Positions 13,014-16,827 of a stretch of 16,827 bases of DNA are shown piece after piece. A model generated the notes under the pieces. That model saw only the letters and a program-made list of their open reading frames with translations. It did not search any database and was not told the origin of the DNA. The stretch lies in the NCBI GenBank assembly GCA_964514575.1, contig CAZETJ010000015.1, positions 1 to 16,827 of the forward strand, read 5' to 3'. The stretch's first letter is position 1. Every line of letters starts with the position of its first letter. A program made the position numbers and the translations under genes. This DNA comes from CAZETJ01 sp964514575. Lineage in GTDB: Bacteria > Patescibacteriota > Saccharimonadia > Saccharimonadales > UBA10212.

Positions 13014-14570
13014 CTATTTTAGTGATGACAAGGTTGCAGCAGGATACATAAGTACGCTACTGCCGTCGTTTGTTTTACCAATCGATATCGGGCTGCCAAG
13101 TTGGCTAATAATCATTTGCTCCGTGCAAACACTGGGTGCGTTTTTTATTGAAGTTCCGTCCAGTATAAGAGGAACTGGCGCTTCGCTCCGCGGCAAAGAG
13201 CTGCTGGGCACAGAACGGGCAGTTTGTAATTTCGGCTCGGCGCAAGCCAAAGCCACAAAATGCGTCCGAGGCGCGTACTTGTAATAGGAAACTGGCAGAG
13301 CGCTGTCCATGCTGGCGTAAGCTAAGTTATCCTGCTGCTGATTGACATAACTAGCGATGCTTTTTAAGTGAGCGTCTGCTGGAAACCCTGTGTCCCAATT
13401 ATTTGCTAACGCCCGCCCAACCGCCGCCGCGTTTAGACATATCACCAGCGCCAGGCCGGCCGGTATCAAATAGCCTCCGCGGAAATATTTTGCGGAGACG
13501 GAAACTGCCAGCGCGGTAATTGGGACTAGTAAAATCAGGTAACGGGCGGTGCCAGGCTGGGCTGCTTGGCCGCTGATGACATAGACTGCCTCGTTGCAAA
13601 GATAATAGACCGCCACGAAGACCGCCAAACGACGGGGGATCAAGCGCCGAAGACCAGCCCAGACGAATGCTGCCGCTGCTCCTCCTATAAAAATTAGGTT
13701 TAGCGCTTCGCGCCACCAGCTGACACTGCTACCGCCACTGAATATCGTGAGCGTTGTTTTAGCTGCAGTAGCCACGGAATGTATCATGCTCGATAGCGAT
13801 TGGTGTACCAAAAAACTACCGCCGGACGTAAAATCGATTTTTAGTAGCCGCGATGCCAGCCAGAATATTATTTGCGAGCCGGCGAGTCCTGCCGCGATTA
13901 TCAAGGCTAGATATCCGCTCCGACGCCAGGTCTTTTTGTTAGCAAAAAGAAACGCGTAGATTAATAATGGCAACGCGGCCATGTATATCTGTAAGCTGTC
14001 GTCAAAGAATAAAATAGACGCGAACAGCGCCGTACCAATTGCCAAAGTTCGGTTCGGAGATCGCAAGTATCGCAGGCCGAGATAGATCAGATACATCCCA
14101 GCAACAACCTCTAAGTTGCGAGAGTTCGCATATTGGCTCCAGAACACAAAACCGGAAATTGAAGCCAACCATAAAATAGTTAGCCCCAGATACCTATCCG
14201 CCTTCACGCCGAATTCCTTAAGAATTCTGGCCAGCACTTTAAAGAGCAAAAAGAATGTCGCTAGGTTTATCAACAATGTCACGAGGATAAGTTTGAGCCG
14301 GGGCGATCCTGGCAACAGATCGGCGGGAATGTACAAAAATAAAAGTTTAAAAATATAGTTAGTGGTTCCTAAGCTAATATGCCCCAGGCTGCCATGGATC
14401 CAGGAGCGCGCGACCAGCTGCTGGGTCACCAGGTCAAAGGTTGACGAGGTAGTAAAAAAGCGCAAAAGCGTCCAGGCGCTCACAATTAGGAAACCCGCCG
14501 AATAAAACAAAACTTGCGGATGCAGGCACAGTTTCTCTCTCAGAGAAGCAAGCAAACGACTCAGTTTCAT
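13014..14570 (-). CDS. Polytopic membrane protein, putative GT-C-like glycosyltransferase, 518 aa
   Basis: About 10-11 hydrophobic segments lie between residues 21 and 382, followed by a soluble C-terminal domain (about 395-518). Residues 43-50 (STFDLVTQ) and the luminal-type loop after the first helix recall GT-C transferases. A clear paralogous relation to the 901-aa protein shows at NSRNLEVV (149-156), DSLQIY (191-196), TARYLILL (341-348), and the C-terminal run ACAEPK ... SVCTEQMIISQLG. It lacks the PIG-L domain. The ATG overlaps the murF-like stop (ATGA at 14567-14570), so it is translated with a wall-precursor gene. It ends only 5 nt from the end of the convergent 901-aa gene. The donor and acceptor are unknown; a flippase or uncharacterised envelope protein is the alternative. 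Confidence 0.72.
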   Translation of the reverse strand: MKLSRLLASLREKLCLHPQVLFYSAGFLIVSAWTLLRFFTTSSTFDLVTQQLVARSWIHGSLGHISLGTTNYIFKLLFLYIPADLLPGSPRLKLILVTLLINLATFFLLFKVLARILKEFGVKADRYLGLTILWLASISGFVFWSQYANSRNLEVVAGMYLIYLGLRYLRSPNRTLAIGTALFASILFFDDSLQIYMAALPLLIYAFLFANKKTWRRSGYLALIIAAGLAGSQIIFWLASRLLKIDFTSGGSFLVHQSLSSMIHSVATAAKTTLTIFSGGSSVSWWREALNLIFIGGAAAAFVWAGLRRLIPRRLAVFVAVYYLCNEAVYVISGQAAQPGTARYLILLVPITALAVSVSAKYFRGGYLIPAGLALVICLNAAAVGRALANNWDTGFPADAHLKSIASYVNQQQDNLAYASMDSALPVSYYKYAPRTHFVALACAEPKLQTARSVPSSSLPRSEAPVPLILDGTSIKNAPSVCTEQMIISQLGSPISIGKTNDGSSVLMYPAATLSSLK

Positions 14571-15838
14571 GCCCGGTTAAACGCCCGGTGTTTTACTTTC
14601 AGCCACTGGCGCGATTGCCGGACCAGCCTCGAGCCGTCAAGAGCATTAGCCAGCAGCTGCTTGATGGCTTCCTCCGCGAAAACGCCATTCTGCGAACCTT
14701 TGGCCAAAATCAAAGCACTGGGTTTAAGCATAGTTCTAACGTACTCGCCAGCGTCGTAGGGGCTGTCGAAGGTCTTAACTGTGCAGCCTTTAGCCGAAGC
14801 AGCCGGCGCCAGGAATTTGTTAGCATCCGGGCCGATCGTCACTACCAGGTCAAGCTGGGCAGGATCGCACAGGTCGCCGATCTCCTTGTGCATAGATTCC
14901 GAATATTTTCCAAGCTCGCTCATACTCCCCAAAATGGCGATCTTCTGCGGGGCATTTAATCGATAGAGCGTTTTTAGAGCGGCTTTCATGGCTTCTGGGC
15001 TGGCGTTATAGGTATCGTCTATAATTGTCGAGTCATTGACGCCGTTAAGAACTTGCAAGCGGCCAGGTGCCGGCGTTATATCGTTAAGGCCTGCTTGGAT
15101 CTCGCTATCTTCCATACCTATTTTCTTGGCTACGGCTACAGCAGCCAAGACCGCGTAAAGCAATGGCTCAGCAATGGCTTCATGCTGAGCCGAAAAAATC
15201 TTTCCTCCATTAGCCTCGATATCGAAATTGCAGCCAGCGACATCGAAGCTTAGATTAGCAAGCCGATAATCGGCGGCCTGATCTATGGCATAGGTTAAAT
15301 AATTGCCGCCTTCCGTGTACTGCGGCGGACACATGTCCTTATTGATTAGAGTAAGTGCTGCCAGATTAGCAATCTGCAACTCTTCTTTCGCTACCGCGTC
15401 TAAGTCTTCAAAGTTTTGCATGTGCTCCGGTGCTATCGCCGTCAACACGCCAATCTCGACTTGGTTCAAATATTTTTTAAACTGGACTAGCTGACCCGGG
15501 ACATCACTGCCCAGTTCTAAAACCACAATGTCATAGGGGTACTTTTTCAGCAGCCGCAGTTCGTTACTTATAAACACCGCTAGCCACGCCAATGGGTTGA
15601 ACAAGCTTGGCATTTTTTGGCCAAAAAAAATCAGCGGCACGCTAACTGGGTCGTTATAATTGCCATTTTGATATTGCACACGGTAGCGGCGGCTCAGAAC
15701 CTTAGAAATAGCCAGCTTCGTACTGGTTTTGCCAACGCTGCCAGCAACGGCCACAATCTTATAGCCATCTTTCTTTTGGAGCCGTCGGACTTGCCAACCA
15801 AGAACGGTAACGACTATAGCTCGAGCGAGCCTTTTCAT
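14567..15838 (-). CDS. murF: MurF-like Mur ligase lacking the N-terminal substrate domain, 423 aa
   Basis: MurF adds D-Ala-D-Ala to UDP-MurNAc-tripeptide using ATP. The central ATPase domain has the P-loop VAGSVGKTST (31-40), NGNYNDPVSVPL (58-69), and the E-L-G-S segment at 108-111. The C-terminal domain begins at PAPGRLQVL (256-264) and includes the MurF-typical DDTYNASPEAM (274-284), LGSMSELG (303-310) and AKGSQNG. In E. coli MurF the P-loop lies near residue 107; here it is at 33. The UDP-MurNAc-binding N-domain is therefore absent, replaced by a short basic-hydrophobic helix (residues 4-20). An in-frame TAA with no intervening start codon lies upstream, so this is not a misplaced start. 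The ddl gene upstream supports a D-Ala-D-Ala role; another Mur-ligase activity remains possible. Confidence 0.82.
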   Translation of the reverse strand: MKRLARAIVVTVLGWQVRRLQKKDGYKIVAVAGSVGKTSTKLAISKVLSRRYRVQYQNGNYNDPVSVPLIFFGQKMPSLFNPLAWLAVFISNELRLLKKYPYDIVVLELGSDVPGQLVQFKKYLNQVEIGVLTAIAPEHMQNFEDLDAVAKEELQIANLAALTLINKDMCPPQYTEGGNYLTYAIDQAADYRLANLSFDVAGCNFDIEANGGKIFSAQHEAIAEPLLYAVLAAVAVAKKIGMEDSEIQAGLNDITPAPGRLQVLNGVNDSTIIDDTYNASPEAMKAALKTLYRLNAPQKIAILGSMSELGKYSESMHKEIGDLCDPAQLDLVVTIGPDANKFLAPAASAKGCTVKTFDSPYDAGEYVRTMLKPSALILAKGSQNGVFAEEAIKQLLANALDGSRLVRQSRQWLKVKHRAFNRA

Positions 15839-15845
15839 AGCCCTT

Positions 15846-15854
15846 AGTATATCA
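15846..15854 (-). promoter_or_regulatory. Extended -10 promoter of the murF-like gene (leaderless arrangement)
   Basis: On the minus strand TGATATACT (TGN plus TATACT at 15846-15851) is followed by 7 nt and then the ATG at 15838. An AAGGG lies within those 7 nt, but only 3 nt from the ATG, too close to be a good Shine-Dalgarno. The -35 is weak. The 75-nt ddl-murF gap otherwise shows no clear terminator. Confidence 0.45.
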
Positions 15855-15913
15855 AGGGTTATCGATTTTACTTCGACCGATGGATACCTTTAGCGGCAGC
15901 GCCAGGACCCTTG

Positions 15914-16827
15914 TTAGAATTGCTTAAGGTAGTTCGTACTAAAAGCGGTGGTTAATTTTTGTTGGTTTTCCCATCGCTCTTCAGCTAATTCTACCAGCTT
16001 GGTCACGAGCTCGACATTTGATATCCCGGCCTTAGCCCAATTGTGGGCATAAAGTCCACCAGGCAAAGGGTTGACTTCGTTAAAATAGACTTCCTCTGCC
16101 TTAGAGTCAATCAGCATATCTACCCGAGCGATACCGCTACATCCAATGGCTCGATAAACATCTAGGCCTACTTTTTCGGCCTTAACATACAAGTCTTTAG
16201 GCAGACCAGCTGGGATCTGGCTGTAGCCTTGCGAGCCTTTAGCGCTGCCCTTGCCCTTTTTACCGCCCTGCATATATTTGGTGTCAAAGTCGAAGAAATC
16301 TTCGGGCTTAGTCAGCGGCTGTTCCAGCAAAGCCGGTGTCGGCTTGTCGTTGCCGATTATCGGCAGGGTAACCTCAATTAAATCTGGCACTGCCTCCTCG
16401 ACGATTACCTTGTCATCGTAGTGGACGGCAACTTCCAGCGCGTTTTCTAGCTCTTGATCGTTTTTGACTTTAGATATTCCAACACTTGAGCCAAGATGGG
16501 CCGGCTTTACAAATAGCGGGTATTCCAAAGTCTTGACGGAATCCATAGCCTTCTTGCGATCGCCAACAAAGTCGGCGGCGGTCAGCCACACCCACTTGTT
16601 GGTTGGAATGTGGTTGGCCTGAGCCACCTGTTTAGCCAGGACTTTATCCATGGCAATAACACTGGCCGCGAAACCACAACCAACGTAAGGGACATTAGCC
16701 ATTTCTAGCAGGCCCATCAGTTCGCCATCTTCGCCGTGCGTCCCATGCATGGCCGGGAAAACAATATCAATCTTGCGGGCCTTGGCAGAAAACGTCCCCT
16801 GCCGAACTAGCCTCAGGCCGCCATCAA
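15914..16827 (-). CDS. ddl: D-alanine--D-alanine ligase, partial (N-terminus beyond the window)
   Basis: The frame is open to the window edge, giving 303 visible residues; an ATG at 16748-16750 is internal. Upstream residues read KIDIVFPAMHGTHGEDGEL, the D-Ala-D-Ala ligase signature V-F-P-x-x-H-G-x-x-G-E-D-G. ATP-grasp elements follow, counted from that Met: FVKPAHLGSSVGISKV (80-95), VIVEEAV, GIARVDMLID (206-215) and the metal-binding FNEVNPLPGG (223-232). The enzyme makes the D-Ala-D-Ala dipeptide that MurF ligates to the wall precursor, consistent with the murF-like gene 75 nt downstream. Oddities are a Gly/Lys/Ser-rich insertion (161-176) in the loop between KYM and IPAGLP near the active site, and NPLPGG where most Ddl enzymes have N-T-x-P-G. 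Confidence 0.93.
   Translation of the reverse strand, partial: DGGLRLVRQGTFSAKARKIDIVFPAMHGTHGEDGELMGLLEMANVPYVGCGFAASVIAMDKVLAKQVAQANHIPTNKWVWLTAADFVGDRKKAMDSVKTLEYPLFVKPAHLGSSVGISKVKNDQELENALEVAVHYDDKVIVEEAVPDLIEVTLPIIGNDKPTPALLEQPLTKPEDFFDFDTKYMQGGKKGKGSAKGSQGYSQIPAGLPKDLYVKAEKVGLDVYRAIGCSGIARVDMLIDSKAEEVYFNEVNPLPGGLYAHNWAKAGISNVELVTKLVELAEERWENQQKLTTAFSTNYLKQF

Noticed and set aside
16748..16750. ATG as the true start of ddl
   Set aside because: The frame continues upstream to the window edge with conserved Ddl residues (DIVFPA before this Met), so the Met is internal.

Overview
The window looks like bacterial chromosome from a Candidate Phyla Radiation / Patescibacteria-type genome, possibly a Saccharibacteria relative. 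The reasons are indirect. Core translation genes are packed tightly. Ribosomal and RNA-binding proteins carry unusual low-complexity tails. No rimM lies between khpA and trmD. LeuRS has an unusual insertion. Cell-wall genes sit beside membrane glycosyltransferase genes. UGA is used as a stop (for example at 112-114 and 14567-14569), so there is no sign here of the UGA=Gly recoding known in Gracilibacteria/SR1. The taxonomic placement is inference only.

Region 1 (1-4027, minus strand) is a translation and RNA-processing cluster. In transcription order it reads rpmF (a 49-aa bL32 with a GTG start), nusB, a Nudix hydrolase, rnc, rpsP, a khpA-like KH protein, an isochorismatase-family hydrolase, and the first 38 codons of trmD. 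rpsP has its own strong promoter inside the cluster. Between khpA and trmD, where rimM often lies, there is an isochorismatase-fold hydrolase whose stop overlaps the trmD start (ATGA).

Region 2 (4028-8920) begins with a divergent promoter region and a small, probably leaderless 58-codon ORF on the plus strand. It ends tail-to-tail with a 962-aa leucyl-tRNA synthetase that has a complete Nudix box inserted next to its editing domain. Upstream of leuS on the same strand is a SAMHD1/dGTPase-like HD-superfamily protein in which the His of the HD motif is Asp.

Region 3 (8921-16827) is an envelope region. On the plus strand are a polyprenyl-phosphate glycosyltransferase (GT2, GtrB/CsbB-like), a GtrA/GtcA-family flippase, and a 901-aa polytopic membrane protein fused to a PIG-L/LmbE-type deacetylase. 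Together they have the layout of a three-component membrane glycosylation system with an added deacetylase. Converging on it from the minus strand are ddl (partial), a MurF-like ligase without the usual N-terminal domain, and a second polytopic membrane protein. This last protein is a recognisable paralogue of the membrane part of the 901-aa protein. The two strands therefore combine late peptidoglycan-precursor synthesis with a probable surface-glycan decoration pathway.

A recurrent feature is start codons lying only 0-8 nt from the predicted transcription start (rpsP, the isochorismatase gene, the small ORF, the HD gene, the GT2 gene and murF). Other genes (khpA, rpmF, nusB, Nudix) have clear Shine-Dalgarno sequences. 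The organism thus appears to use leaderless and SD-led initiation side by side. I saw no rRNA, tRNA, CRISPR array, insertion sequence or clear intrinsic terminator.
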